DNA of 64,000 bases, taken from NCBI GenBank assembly GCA_024635555.1, contig JAGXIO010000081.1, positions 17,516 through 81,515 on the forward strand, written 5' to 3'. This document shows positions 19,231 to 29,281 of the stretch, one piece after another. How positions within the stretch are numbered: position 1 is the first letter of the stretch; every line of letters starts with the position of its first letter. The DNA comes from Saccharicrinis sp. (GTDB lineage: Bacteria; Bacteroidota; Bacteroidia; Bacteroidales; Marinilabiliaceae). The notes below the pieces were generated by a model that was not told the DNA's origin, did not search any database, and saw nothing but the letters and a program-made list of their open reading frames with translations. Made by a program: the position numbers and the translations under genes.

Positions 19231-20613
19231 CTACTCCTCATCTACCAATTTTTTAGCTAACTCCCAAGCCTGCTGAACTCTGTCGGCCATTCCGATACCG
19301 CCTTTAATATTTCCGGCAAGGTGCAGACCTTTGTACTCATTTTCGATGCTAGCAATAGCTACATACCGTTCCTTGGTGGAAATGTCGTATTGCGGAATGG
19401 CTTTGGGATATCGAAATACTTTAATCAAATCGGGTTTTTGGATGCATTGTAGGGTCAACTCTATTTCCTTTAACACTATCTGTTCAATTTCCTCATCCGT
19501 TTTAGTAATCATATGCGGTTTTTTTATCCCACCCACAAAAACCGACAATAAAGCTCCTTCCTTTGGACATCGTCCACTAAATAAAGCGCCGGGAAACAAT
19601 ATACCAAGAATATCCTTATTTTCGACACTTGGCACCAAGCCTCCAAAGGCATTTATATTTTTACCATTCCAATGCTTATATCCAACCACCACTTGCACCA
19701 CCTTGGCATAGGTAGTATCGGCCACGGGTTGCAACAAATTGCTGGGCAGCATTGGCAAAACATCCATAATACCCTCGCCCCCAAATGTTGTTATCACCTT
19801 ATCCGATTCTATATAAACTAGACCACCATCTTTGGTATTGAACACGGTTGAAAAACCAGCACCTTTCTGGGATACTTTAATCTGTTCACTTCCACAAAAA
19901 ACAGCATCCTTTGATATATTGTTTTCTAAGGCCGTAATCAAATTTTGCAGTCCTCCTTTAACCGAGAACACCTCACGACTTACCTTTTTTTGCAATTCTG
20001 ATTTGGGTTCTTTCCGCTTTTTAATGGTTCCCCTTATAAAGCTGCCATAGTTCTGCTCTAATAGGTACAGCTTGGGCAAGGCAAAACGGGTAATCAATTG
20101 GGTGGGATCACCAGCATAAATACCGGATATAAAAGGATCTACGGCATAATCCAGAAAGCTCTTTCCCATACGGCGTTTTACCATTTGTGCCAGTGTTTCA
20201 TCGGGATTCATACCTTTTTTGCGCCAGGGCTCGCCTAATAACCTAAATTTATCCCATAAACTAAACAATGGTGTTGCTACGGCAGACAAAAGCCCCGATG
20301 GAAGTGGCTCCCATTGTCCGTTTTTTAATATCCAACGCTCCTTAGCTACCGGATTGGGTGTAATCAACTCGCAATGCCCCTTTAAATCCTCGAACAACTG
20401 CACGATGCCCTCGGTACCAATGACACCTGTGTTGGGTCCCATTTCGTAAATAAAATCCTTTTCGTGTACCGTTTGTATGGCACCTCCTATTCTATCCGAC
20501 TTCTCTATTAGTGCTACTTTTTTACCCGCTTTTTCGAGATAAAAGGCCAGGGTAAGTCCCGTCAATCCGGCACCAATAACCACTACATCTACTTTTTTTA
20601 CCGTCATAATCAC
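19231..20613 (-). CDS. hemG: Protoporphyrinogen oxidase (FAD, HemG/HemY type)
   Basis: VVVIGAGLTGLTLAFYLEKAGKKVALIEKSDRIGG; C-terminal GLHLAGNIKGGIGMADRVQQAWELA. Confidence 0.93.
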   Translation of the reverse strand: MIMTVKKVDVVVIGAGLTGLTLAFYLEKAGKKVALIEKSDRIGGAIQTVHEKDFIYEMGPNTGVIGTEGIVQLFEDLKGHCELITPNPVAKERWILKNGQWEPLPSGLLSAVATPLFSLWDKFRLLGEPWRKKGMNPDETLAQMVKRRMGKSFLDYAVDPFISGIYAGDPTQLITRFALPKLYLLEQNYGSFIRGTIKKRKEPKSELQKKVSREVFSVKGGLQNLITALENNISKDAVFCGSEQIKVSQKGAGFSTVFNTKDGGLVYIESDKVITTFGGEGIMDVLPMLPSNLLQPVADTTYAKVVQVVVGYKHWNGKNINAFGGLVPSVENKDILGILFPGALFSGRCPKEGALLSVFVGGIKKPHMITKTDEEIEQIVLKEIELTLQCIQKPDLIKVFRYPKAIPQYDISTKERYVAIASIENEYKGLHLAGNIKGGIGMADRVQQAWELAKKLVDEE

Positions 20614-21989
20614 ATTGCGTTTGAATAACGTTTATTGCTACCGGCCAAAGCAGGATCAAACGAAGCCACAACATTACGAATAAACATGGTGCCCAGTTCG
20701 GTTATTTCCAGATGGTCGGGTGTAAAGTGAATCAACTCATCCTCCCTAAACTGTTTTAAAACTACCTCATCGTATGCTATCAACTTTTTAAGACTTAGAA
20801 CATCCATCGAAAAACTTTCGGCCACATTTTCCCAAGCGATAAATTTATTGCACATCAATTCGTTAATAACGGTGCGGATTATCTTTTGCTCATTTGTAAC
20901 CAACACCCCTTTTTCAACGGGCAACACCCTGTTATTTATGGATTCGATGTAGGCTTTCACACTCTTGGTGTTTTGCACATATCCGCCCGAAAGCTGACTT
21001 ATGGAGGAAACCCCTACGGCATAAACTTGCCCAGTAGTGCGTTTGGTGCAATACCCCTGAAAGTTACGGTGCAACTGGTGTTTGCTCAATGCTTGGCAAA
21101 GTTCATCCTCCGGCAGGGCATAATGATCGAGCCCAATGGAAACATAACCCGCTTTTAAAAGCAATTCGTAGGCCGCCAAAAACATATCCAACTTATCATC
21201 AGCCGATGGCAAACCTTTTTTATCCAGTATTTTTTGGTGTTCTTTAAACCAGGGCACATGCGCATAGGAAAAAGTGACCAATCTATCCGGTCGTATTTCA
21301 ATCGCTTTTTCGATGGATTTGCAAAAACTGCTGACCGTTTGGCCGGGCAGACCATAGATAAAATCCAGATTGACGGCAAACTTGCTATTGGCATTTTTTA
21401 CATAGCTCACCAAATCCCCCACAGGCAAGGCCGAAGGTTTTCGGTTCACATCTTTTAAAACATTTTCATCAAAATCCTGGATACCAAAACTAAAACGGTT
21501 AAATCCTGCATCAAAAAGCTCATCTAAATAAGTATACGTTAAATGAGCGGGGTTGCATTCAATGGCAATCTCGGCATCTTCGATTAGCTCAAAACTACTG
21601 AATAAAATATCGTTGATTTCTTTTAGGTAAGATGCTTTGATAGCATTGGGCGTACCTCCACCATAATGAATTTGCGATATTTTCCGTTTTGGGTCAATGA
21701 TGCTAACCATCAATGCTATTTCCTCTTTCACTGCGGCAACATATAGCCTAATCTCTTCGGCTCTTCCCATTTTTAAGGCATTGCAACCGCAGTAATGGCA
21801 TATTTGTGCACAAAAGGGTATATGCACGTAAAAGGCGATATTAGATGGCTCTTCTGTATTAGATTTTACCAAAAGAGTCCGAAAATCCTCCTCCTTAAAA
21901 TCGCTGGTAAAATGATTAGCCGGAGGATAACTGGTATATCGAGGTACCGGAACATTATATTTTTGAAGTAATTGTCTATCGATTTTCAT
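20610..21989 (-). CDS. hemN: Oxygen-independent coproporphyrinogen III oxidase
   Basis: VPRYTSYPPANHF, HIPFCAQICHYCGCN radical-SAM cluster, IHYGGGTPNAI. ATG at 21989 preferred. Confidence 0.95.
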   Translation of the reverse strand: MKIDRQLLQKYNVPVPRYTSYPPANHFTSDFKEEDFRTLLVKSNTEEPSNIAFYVHIPFCAQICHYCGCNALKMGRAEEIRLYVAAVKEEIALMVSIIDPKRKISQIHYGGGTPNAIKASYLKEINDILFSSFELIEDAEIAIECNPAHLTYTYLDELFDAGFNRFSFGIQDFDENVLKDVNRKPSALPVGDLVSYVKNANSKFAVNLDFIYGLPGQTVSSFCKSIEKAIEIRPDRLVTFSYAHVPWFKEHQKILDKKGLPSADDKLDMFLAAYELLLKAGYVSIGLDHYALPEDELCQALSKHQLHRNFQGYCTKRTTGQVYAVGVSSISQLSGGYVQNTKSVKAYIESINNRVLPVEKGVLVTNEQKIIRTVINELMCNKFIAWENVAESFSMDVLSLKKLIAYDEVVLKQFREDELIHFTPDHLEITELGTMFIRNVVASFDPALAGSNKRYSNAM

Positions 21990-22179
21990 TGTATGATTAT
22001 AGTATCTAGAATTTAGTATCAAGTATTTAACATCAAGATTATAACACAAAAACCTTTTTAGTTAAGCTTAAAAGATGGTTAAGACAAAATAAGCGTCAGG
22101 ATGTGATTTGAAAATCCGTCTAACCTATCATAGCAGTATAAAGTAACATCAACAACAATTGTTCAACATTTGTAATTCT

Positions 22180-23046
22180 CTACGATTTCTTTATAACCAA
22201 ATCCTGAAGTATGTCATCAATTGTAGCAAACTGGAAAGGATAGCCCAATTCCAACAATCTTCGGGGACGTACTTTTTGACCTTTGAGCAATGCATCAGCT
22301 CCTTCGCCAAGAATCATTTTAATAATAAAACTGTAGGCTCTTAAAATTACTGGTCTGTGAAGTTTTTTGCCCAATGTTTTCGAAAAAAATCGATTAGAAA
22401 TCGTTTCTGGTATCACAAGATTATATATCCCATTCGATTTTGGATTGTTTAAGATATACCAAATGGAGGAAAGAGCATCTTCAATATGGATACAAGGAAA
22501 TGGCTGTGTTCCGTCGCCCACAATGGTACCCAGTCCTAATTTAAAAGGTAAAATCATTTTACCTAGCGCTCCTTGTTTATTATCTAACACAATACCCAGC
22601 CGCACCACGGTAAGTTTTATGTTCGTTTGACGCAATGGAGCCAGCGCCGCTTCCCACTCCTTGCATACCGAAGCCAAAAAATCATTGCCCAGTCTGTCCG
22701 AAAATTCATCGTGCTCATAAACAGCATCGTAAATACCCACAGCCGAAGCCGACATCACAATCTTTGGTTTTTTTTCTACCACCAAAATAGCCTCAACCAG
22801 CTTTTTTGTGGTTTCCACCCTACTATCCCTGATTGTTTTTTTATAACTTTCTGTCCATCTGTTAAGTATAGGTGCACCTGCCAGATTAATAACCGTATGG
22901 GCTCCTTCCATCTTTTGAGCTATTACTTTCGCCTCTTTGTTAAAATCGGCTCTGGTAATATTAACCACCTCCATGTTATTCTGTTTAAAAAGGTGGCTTA
23001 GCCTCGAACCTAAAAATCCGGTACCTCCGGTTAAGCATATCTTCAT
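22180..23046 (-). CDS. TIGR01777-type NAD-dependent epimerase/SDR
   Basis: MKICLTGGTGFLGSRLSHLF, VINLAGAPILNRWTESYKK, SASAVGIYD. Confidence 0.9.
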   Translation of the reverse strand: MKICLTGGTGFLGSRLSHLFKQNNMEVVNITRADFNKEAKVIAQKMEGAHTVINLAGAPILNRWTESYKKTIRDSRVETTKKLVEAILVVEKKPKIVMSASAVGIYDAVYEHDEFSDRLGNDFLASVCKEWEAALAPLRQTNIKLTVVRLGIVLDNKQGALGKMILPFKLGLGTIVGDGTQPFPCIHIEDALSSIWYILNNPKSNGIYNLVIPETISNRFFSKTLGKKLHRPVILRAYSFIIKMILGEGADALLKGQKVRPRRLLELGYPFQFATIDDILQDLVIKKS

Positions 23047-23133
23047 ATCAAACTATGTTTTTTAAATTTAAACAATAGGTAAAATTAGTAAAATGCCAAC
23101 AGTATTTGGCCTTTCAGGTAAGAAGAATTACTT

Positions 23134-24435
23134 TTACTCTTCGCTCTTTTTTGTATTGAAAGATTCAAACCCCGAGCTAAGATGCAAATCACGCTGAGGA
23201 AAAGGTATTTTAATATGATGAGCGGCAAACTTATCATAGATGGTAAAACGTATATCGCTCCTCACCCGCTCTACCCAAAATGATTCCTCACTCCAAAAAA
23301 ACACGCTGAAATCCAGAGACGATTCTCCGAAATCGTTAAAATACACCATGGGCTGTGGTTGCTTTTGCACTTTTTCGTGCTCAAGAGCTGCCTCGATTAA
23401 AAGCTTTTCTACCAATCGCACATCGGAACCGTAGGCCACGCCAATGTTTACCTTAAAACGAGTTTTATGCTCGTTGTAAGTCCAATTGATTACATTTTTC
23501 CCCACAAAATTATTATTGGGTATAATGATGATGATACTGTCGCGATTTAATACTTTCGAAGTACGCAGTCCTATTTCTTGCACCTTACCCACAATACCGT
23601 TTTCGAGTTCAACCACATCGTTTACGCGAATGGTGCCTTCAAAAAGTATCATCAGTCCCGAAACAAAATCGTTGAACAAGGATTGCACTCCAAAACCCAA
23701 ACCTACAAATAAGGCGGCCGAACCGGCCAACAGCACGGTAACGCTGATACCCAAACTGCCAATAATGACCGTTATGGCAACTACCCAGGCAAAATATTTT
23801 ACTATCAGGAATACGGTATGTCCTTTTCCGGCATCGATACCTGTTCGGTAAATACGGCGATCGAAAAAAACCTCCAACACCATAATAGCGGCATGCACGG
23901 TGTAGGCGATAAACATCACCTGGAGTATTTTACCGATGGTAATTTGCACGCTTTGAATACTAAACAAGCTGATGGTAAAAAACTGAAAAGAATGGTCGGT
24001 AAAGCCAACCAGTCCGCGCATTAAAATCAAAAAAGCCAAAAAACTAACCCATCTACGGGCCACCTTGGTCATTTTTTGGGGTATAGAATTAATCCCTATG
24101 CTTTGGGTAAATGCCTTGGACAAAAAACGATTGATAATTATCAGTAAAGAAAATGTAAGGAAAAGAAAGGCTAATAAAAACCCTGAAATGGGAATGTTTT
24201 TGCCAATACGGAACAATTCAACATCAATGATTTCGAGCAGATTTATATCAAAAAGCCGCAAAGTAATATCTATAGAAACACCACCTATAACAAGAATAAC
24301 GATAAATGAAACTGCACGGACTACAAGTGATTTAACTCCCTCGGTAATTTTTTTACGCAATACAACGCTTCCCCAAATAACACCTGCATTCAGTAAAAGT
24401 ATAAGTAATATATAAAGGTTTGTTATAGGTTGCAT
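23134..24435 (-). CDS. Mechanosensitive ion channel (MscS family)
   Basis: GLGFGVQSLFNDFVSGLMILFEGTIRVNDVVEL and IIIPNNNFVGKNVINWT MscS signature; ATG at 24435 preferred over track start. Confidence 0.9.
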   Translation of the reverse strand: MQPITNLYILLILLLNAGVIWGSVVLRKKITEGVKSLVVRAVSFIVILVIGGVSIDITLRLFDINLLEIIDVELFRIGKNIPISGFLLAFLFLTFSLLIIINRFLSKAFTQSIGINSIPQKMTKVARRWVSFLAFLILMRGLVGFTDHSFQFFTISLFSIQSVQITIGKILQVMFIAYTVHAAIMVLEVFFDRRIYRTGIDAGKGHTVFLIVKYFAWVVAITVIIGSLGISVTVLLAGSAALFVGLGFGVQSLFNDFVSGLMILFEGTIRVNDVVELENGIVGKVQEIGLRTSKVLNRDSIIIIIPNNNFVGKNVINWTYNEHKTRFKVNIGVAYGSDVRLVEKLLIEAALEHEKVQKQPQPMVYFNDFGESSLDFSVFFWSEESFWVERVRSDIRFTIYDKFAAHHIKIPFPQRDLHLSSGFESFNTKKSEE

Positions 24436-24448
24436 ACGGCTTCTTGTT

Positions 24449-25216
24449 TTATTCTTTTTGCAAGAGTTCTTCCAATTCTTCTGGGGTAACGCCATGTTTT
24501 ATTTCACCGGCATGAAAGTAAGATATTTTTCCCGTTTCTTCTGAAACCACAATTGCCGATGCATCGGTGGCTTCTGTTATACCTAGTGCAGCCCTATGCC
24601 GTAGACCCAATTTTTTAGGCAAGTCGAAGCTTTGCGAAACGGGTAATATGCAACCTGCGGCTTTAATTTTGTTTTGTGCTACAATAACGGCTCCATCGTG
24701 TAAAGGGCTGTTTTTATAAAAAATATTTTCGAGCAAACGGCTCGATATTACACCATTAACCAATTCGCCTGTACGCACATAGTCTAATAATTCCGACTTT
24801 CTGGAGATAACAATGATAGCTCCTGTTTTGGTCTTAGCCAAATTTTGGCAGGTACGCACAATAGGCTTGTGATAAATATTCATTACTCCCGTTGATGGAC
24901 TCGAAAAAATGTTTTCGAAGGAAAAGCGGTTGGCAATGTTGTATTTAGTACCCAGCAAAAGAAAAAAGCGTCTTATTTCTTGCTGAAAAACCACTATCAA
25001 GGCAATCGCACCCACGTTAACAATATTATCGAGTATGGTGGCCGATAGCTCCATGTTCATCGACTTAATAAAAAGCCAAAATGCTATAAAAGCAAAGAGA
25101 CCGAAAAAGATGCTCTGAGCCACGGTACCTCTGATAAGCTTGTAAACCCTGTACATCAGATAGGCCACTAGGGTAATATCGATAAGATCGATGAAACGTA
25201 TATCTAAAAATGTCAT
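24449..25216 (-). CDS. cdaA: Diadenylate cyclase (c-di-AMP synthase)
   Basis: SPLHDGAVIV (DGA) and LGLRHRAALGITEATDASAIVVSEETG (RHR) DAC motifs after three TM segments. Confidence 0.95.
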   Translation of the reverse strand: MTFLDIRFIDLIDITLVAYLMYRVYKLIRGTVAQSIFFGLFAFIAFWLFIKSMNMELSATILDNIVNVGAIALIVVFQQEIRRFFLLLGTKYNIANRFSFENIFSSPSTGVMNIYHKPIVRTCQNLAKTKTGAIIVISRKSELLDYVRTGELVNGVISSRLLENIFYKNSPLHDGAVIVAQNKIKAAGCILPVSQSFDLPKKLGLRHRAALGITEATDASAIVVSEETGKISYFHAGEIKHGVTPEELEELLQKE

Positions 25217-25252
25217 ATTTTAATTTCCATTATTTAACTTCAAAGCTATTAT

Positions 25253-26119
25253 TTACACCACCAGAACTTTGCTAAATATACGAATACATTCCTTGGCTTC
25301 CTTTACATCGTGCACCCTTAAAATATTTGCGCCCCGCTCCAAAGCCATCATGTTTAGCGCTGTTGTTCCGGTTAATGCCTCTTCTGCTGTTGTGCCTAGC
25401 AATTTATAAATCATCGATTTACGCGAAATGCCAACTAGCATGGGCAGTTCCAGCAATTTCATTTCGTTAAGACGATTCATAAGCGTATAATTATGCTCCA
25501 GAGTTTTTCCAAAACCAAAGCCCGGATCTATGATTACATCGTGTACACCCATAAGGCTCAATTGCCTCTTTTTATCTGCAAGAAAATCAATTATTTCAAA
25601 CACCATATCGTTTTTATAGACAGGATTTTGCTGCATATTTTGGGGCGTACCTTTCATGTGCATAATGATGTAGGGCACATTGAGCTCCGCAATGGTAGCA
25701 AACATATTTTCATCCATCTCGCCTGCCGAAATATCATTAATTATATCCACCTCAAATTCGCGAACCGCCCGTTTGGCAATTTCTGCGCGAAAGGTATCTA
25801 CCGATAACAGGGCATCCGGCTTATCTTTCCTAACCAACTCTAAAACTTCGGCAAGCCTCTCCCACTCTTCCTCCATAGTTATGTGCTGCGCTCCAGGCCT
25901 CGACGAATATGCACCTATATCAATAATGTCAGCACCTTCGGAAAGCATTTGTTGCACTTTACTTAAAATCACTGTACCGTTATTGTATTTGCCCCCATCA
26001 TAAAACGAATCAGGTGTAACATTAAGTATCCCCATCACCCTAGGTTGGGTCATGTCAATGAGTTGTCCATTGCAATTGATGGTGGTGGGTTTATTTAAGT
26101 AGTTGTTGCTAGCGCTCAT
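25253..26119 (-). CDS. folP: Dihydropteroate synthase
   Basis: PRVMGILNVTPDSFYDGGKY, IIDIGAYSSRPGA, DPGFGFGKTLEHNYTLM. Confidence 0.96.
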   Translation of the reverse strand: MSASNNYLNKPTTINCNGQLIDMTQPRVMGILNVTPDSFYDGGKYNNGTVILSKVQQMLSEGADIIDIGAYSSRPGAQHITMEEEWERLAEVLELVRKDKPDALLSVDTFRAEIAKRAVREFEVDIINDISAGEMDENMFATIAELNVPYIIMHMKGTPQNMQQNPVYKNDMVFEIIDFLADKKRQLSLMGVHDVIIDPGFGFGKTLEHNYTLMNRLNEMKLLELPMLVGISRKSMIYKLLGTTAEEALTGTTALNMMALERGANILRVHDVKEAKECIRIFSKVLVV

Positions 26120-26318
26120 GTTTTATAATTCTCGACACGTAAAAGTAATACTATTTTAAACTCAACTATCCACAAACAGTTGTAAAAGTGAATATAGTTC
26201 GAGTAATACTATAGCTAAACCCAAATGTGTATTTGTGTAGCTGTGAATAAATCTATGAGAAAGCTGTATTTTCGTATACTTTTATAACTTTGTCGGTTAA
26301 ACGAAATATACCTATTCT

Positions 26319-26810
26319 GTGAAAAAACATATAGGAACAAAAGTAATTGTAATTTTAAGTTTTTTACTGATTGGTTTAAACTTAAATGCGATTGAACGAA
26401 GCCAGTTTTACTCGGTATTTTCCAGTGATTCATTGGAAGATGTAAACAACCTAATTATGCAGCTTGAAGGAGAGTCTGAAAATTCTACAACAAATGCATT
26501 TAAAGGAGCATTGTATATGCAGATGGCACCTCTTCTTTCTGATCCAAAATCAAAACTTGAGGCATTTAAAAAAGGCAAAATACTTTTGGAGAAAGAGATT
26601 GGAGATCAACCAAATAATATAGAGTATCGTTTTTTACGCTTTGCTGTGCAGGAACAATCACCGGTTTTTCTAAGATACAAAAATGAAATAAAAGAGGATA
26701 AGAATTTAATTATTACACATTTTTCAAAACTGGATTATTCCATTCAAAAACAAATAGTTAATTACACCAAAAAATCTAAGATTCTTCACAAAAAAGACCT
26801 AAAGCCTTAA
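26319..26810 (+). CDS. Secreted hypothetical protein, first gene of the dar-like operon (GTG start)
   Basis: Signal peptide MKKHIGTKVIVILSFLLIGLNLNA; abuts the DarA-like gene (stop at 26810, next ATG at 26811). Confidence 0.75.
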   Translation: MKKHIGTKVIVILSFLLIGLNLNAIERSQFYSVFSSDSLEDVNNLIMQLEGESENSTTNAFKGALYMQMAPLLSDPKSKLEAFKKGKILLEKEIGDQPNNIEYRFLRFAVQEQSPVFLRYKNEIKEDKNLIITHFSKLDYSIQKQIVNYTKKSKILHKKDLKP

Positions 26811-27722
26811 ATGAAAATACTGATTATTTCCTATTCACAGACCGGGCAGCTTAACGAATTAATAACAAACTGCACACATCGGATAGATCAAGCAGATATT
26901 GACAGAATTGAAATCAAACCAAAAAATGAATTTCCATTTCCATGGACATCTGAATCATTTTTTGATACCATGCCCGAATCTGTTCTTGAAACTAAAACAG
27001 AGCTTAACCCGATCAATTACAAACATGAAAAATATGATGTTATCATATTAGGATATCAACCTTGGTTTTTATCTCCATCCATTCCAACAAGTTCCTTACT
27101 TCAAGAGCAGAGTTTTTTAGACCGCGTAAAAGATACGCCGGTGATAACAATAATTGGCTCACGAAATATGTGGGTTAATGCACAAATTAGTGTAGACAAG
27201 CGCATTTCAGCAGCCGGAGGAAAAATTGTTGGAAATATTCCTTTTAACGACTCGCACAATAACTATATCAGTGCTTTTACAATTCTGCATTGGATGCTAA
27301 GTGGTAAGAAAACTAAAAAATGGGGGATTTTCCCAAAACCCGGTGTGAGCTCCAAGGATATTGAAGAAGCAAGCAGTTATACTGACGTTTTGAATACAGC
27401 CATTCAAAATAATGAGTTTCAAAACCTTCAGACAGAAATACTTAAACAAGGTAAAATAACTTTAAAAACAGGAATATGGTTTGTTGAGAATGCAGGTAGG
27501 CGCGTGTTTAAAATTTGGTCTATTTTAATTACCAAACTCGGTACAACTCCTAAAAAAAGAAAAATTTTACTTACCATTTACAAGTACTATTTGATTGTTG
27601 CTTTATTTTTTATCGCTCCAATAGTTGTAAGCATTTTCAAGCTGCTAATACTACCCTTTGTTTACAAGAGAATTAACAAAAGAAAATTCTATATTTGCAG
27701 TAATAAATTTGAAATGGAATGA
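26811..27722 (+). CDS. darA: Dialkylresorcinol condensing enzyme, DarA-like (flavodoxin-like)
   Basis: MKILIISYSQTGQLNELI flavodoxin-like start, LGYQPWFLSPSIPTSSLLQ, TIIGSRNMW; adjacent to a DarB-like KAS III. Confidence 0.82.
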   Translation: MKILIISYSQTGQLNELITNCTHRIDQADIDRIEIKPKNEFPFPWTSESFFDTMPESVLETKTELNPINYKHEKYDVIILGYQPWFLSPSIPTSSLLQEQSFLDRVKDTPVITIIGSRNMWVNAQISVDKRISAAGGKIVGNIPFNDSHNNYISAFTILHWMLSGKKTKKWGIFPKPGVSSKDIEEASSYTDVLNTAIQNNEFQNLQTEILKQGKITLKTGIWFVENAGRRVFKIWSILITKLGTTPKKRKILLTIYKYYLIVALFFIAPIVVSIFKLLILPFVYKRINKRKFYICSNKFEME

Positions 27723-28861
27723 CCAACGTTTTTATAACAAAAACATCTACTTTTTTACCTAATGAAGCTGTATCAAATAACGATATGGAAGGTTACTTAG
27801 GTTATATTAATGGGAGGCCTTCAAAATCAAAAGCAATTGTTTTGCGCAGCAATGGTATCGAACAAAGATATTATGCGCTTACTCCCGAGGGAATTCCTAC
27901 GCACACAAATGCCGAAATGGTATCGTTAGCGATTAAAAATCTTTTTGTTGCTAATCCCGAATCTATTTCAAGTGTTGATTTATTAACCTGTGGCACAACC
28001 ACTCCAGATCAATTACTGCCTTCTCATTCGATTATGGTTCATGGTTTATTGCCGGAGATTGGAGTAATTGAAGTAACATCAAATGCCGGTTCTTGTTGTT
28101 CAGGAATGCACGCGCTAAAATATGCATATATGTCGGTTAAAACCGGCGAAAAGCAAAATGCAGTGTGTGCTGGTTCCGAAAGAATTTCATCCATCATCAA
28201 ATCAGATACTTTTGAAGACGAAGGCAAACATATAGAAGCTCTTGAAGCTAACCCTTATGTCGCTTTCGAAAAAGACTTCTTACGGTGGATGTTATCTGAT
28301 GGTGCCGGAGCTTTTCAATTGCAAAACAAACCAAATACCGAAGGTATATCTTTACGTATCGAATGGATAGAGCTTGCGTCATTTGCAAATAAAAATGATT
28401 CTTGCATGTATATGGGAGCAGAAAAACAGAAGGATGGTTCTTTAAAGAGTTATCAGGATATTCCTCAAAAAGAACTACTTACAAAATCCATTTTAAGTAT
28501 AAAACAAGATGTGAAACTTTTAAGTGCTCAAATAGTAACTCAAGGTTTTTATTTGTTGAAGAGTTTTTTAGAGAAGCATAAAATTAAAGTAGATGAAATT
28601 GACTATCTACTTCCTCACATGTCTAGCTACTTTTTTAAAGATAAGATTTATAATATTTTAAAGGAGAATGGAATTGGAATACCTTATGAAAAGTGGTATA
28701 CTAATTTAAAGGAGAAAGGGAATATTGGTGCCGGGTCGATTTACATTATGCTTGATGGACTGGTGAATTCTGGTAAGCTTAAAAAAGGAGAGAAAATTCT
28801 TTTACTTGTTCCGGAAAGTGCTCGCTTTTCATACGCATATTGCTTGTTAACAGTCTGCTAA
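27719..28861 (+). CDS. darB: Beta-ketoacyl-ACP synthase III, DarB-like
   Basis: NAGSCCSGMHALKYA (Cys), YLLPHMSSYFF (His), EKGNIGAGSIY (Asn): intact C-H-N triad; ATGA overlap with DarA-like gene. Confidence 0.87.
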   Translation: MTNVFITKTSTFLPNEAVSNNDMEGYLGYINGRPSKSKAIVLRSNGIEQRYYALTPEGIPTHTNAEMVSLAIKNLFVANPESISSVDLLTCGTTTPDQLLPSHSIMVHGLLPEIGVIEVTSNAGSCCSGMHALKYAYMSVKTGEKQNAVCAGSERISSIIKSDTFEDEGKHIEALEANPYVAFEKDFLRWMLSDGAGAFQLQNKPNTEGISLRIEWIELASFANKNDSCMYMGAEKQKDGSLKSYQDIPQKELLTKSILSIKQDVKLLSAQIVTQGFYLLKSFLEKHKIKVDEIDYLLPHMSSYFFKDKIYNILKENGIGIPYEKWYTNLKEKGNIGAGSIYIMLDGLVNSGKLKKGEKILLLVPESARFSYAYCLLTVC

Positions 28862-28882
28862 AAATATCTAATCACTACTATC

Positions 28883-29281
28883 GTGAAAAAAGGGGAAATA
28901 CCGCAAGATAAATCTACACTTGAAAACTTTACGGATGAAGTAATCTATGCGAAGGGTGAGGATGGAAAATATGACACCGGTTTAAGCACCGGTTGGAGTG
29001 TAAAATCAGAAGCACTCGATTCTGCTTGGGAAGATATTAACGGCGAACTCGAAGAGGCGCGTAAGGATGTGATGAACGGAACCAAAAGTCCCATATTTTA
29101 TTTCATGAAAAAAGAACTGATGGATGAAGCCATATTAGCTAGTTACGTTGGGTTTATGAAATTTAGAGTGAAAAGGCATTTTAAACCAAGCGTGTTCAAA
29201 AGAATAAAGAATTCTACGCTTGAAAAATATGCGTCTGTTTTTAATATAAGCATTGACGAATTAAAACTTTTTAAAGGCTAA
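28883..29281 (+). CDS. Hypothetical protein of dar-like operon (GTG start)
   Basis: Continuous ORF with TAATG-type coupling to the next gene. Confidence 0.75.
   Translation: MKKGEIPQDKSTLENFTDEVIYAKGEDGKYDTGLSTGWSVKSEALDSAWEDINGELEEARKDVMNGTKSPIFYFMKKELMDEAILASYVGFMKFRVKRHFKPSVFKRIKNSTLEKYASVFNISIDELKLFKG

Noticed and set aside
20610-21989. HemN/HemG pairing as an anomalous mixed aerobic-anaerobic heme pathway
   Set aside because: HemN with FAD-type PPO and ferrochelatase is a common arrangement in this phylum; not novel.
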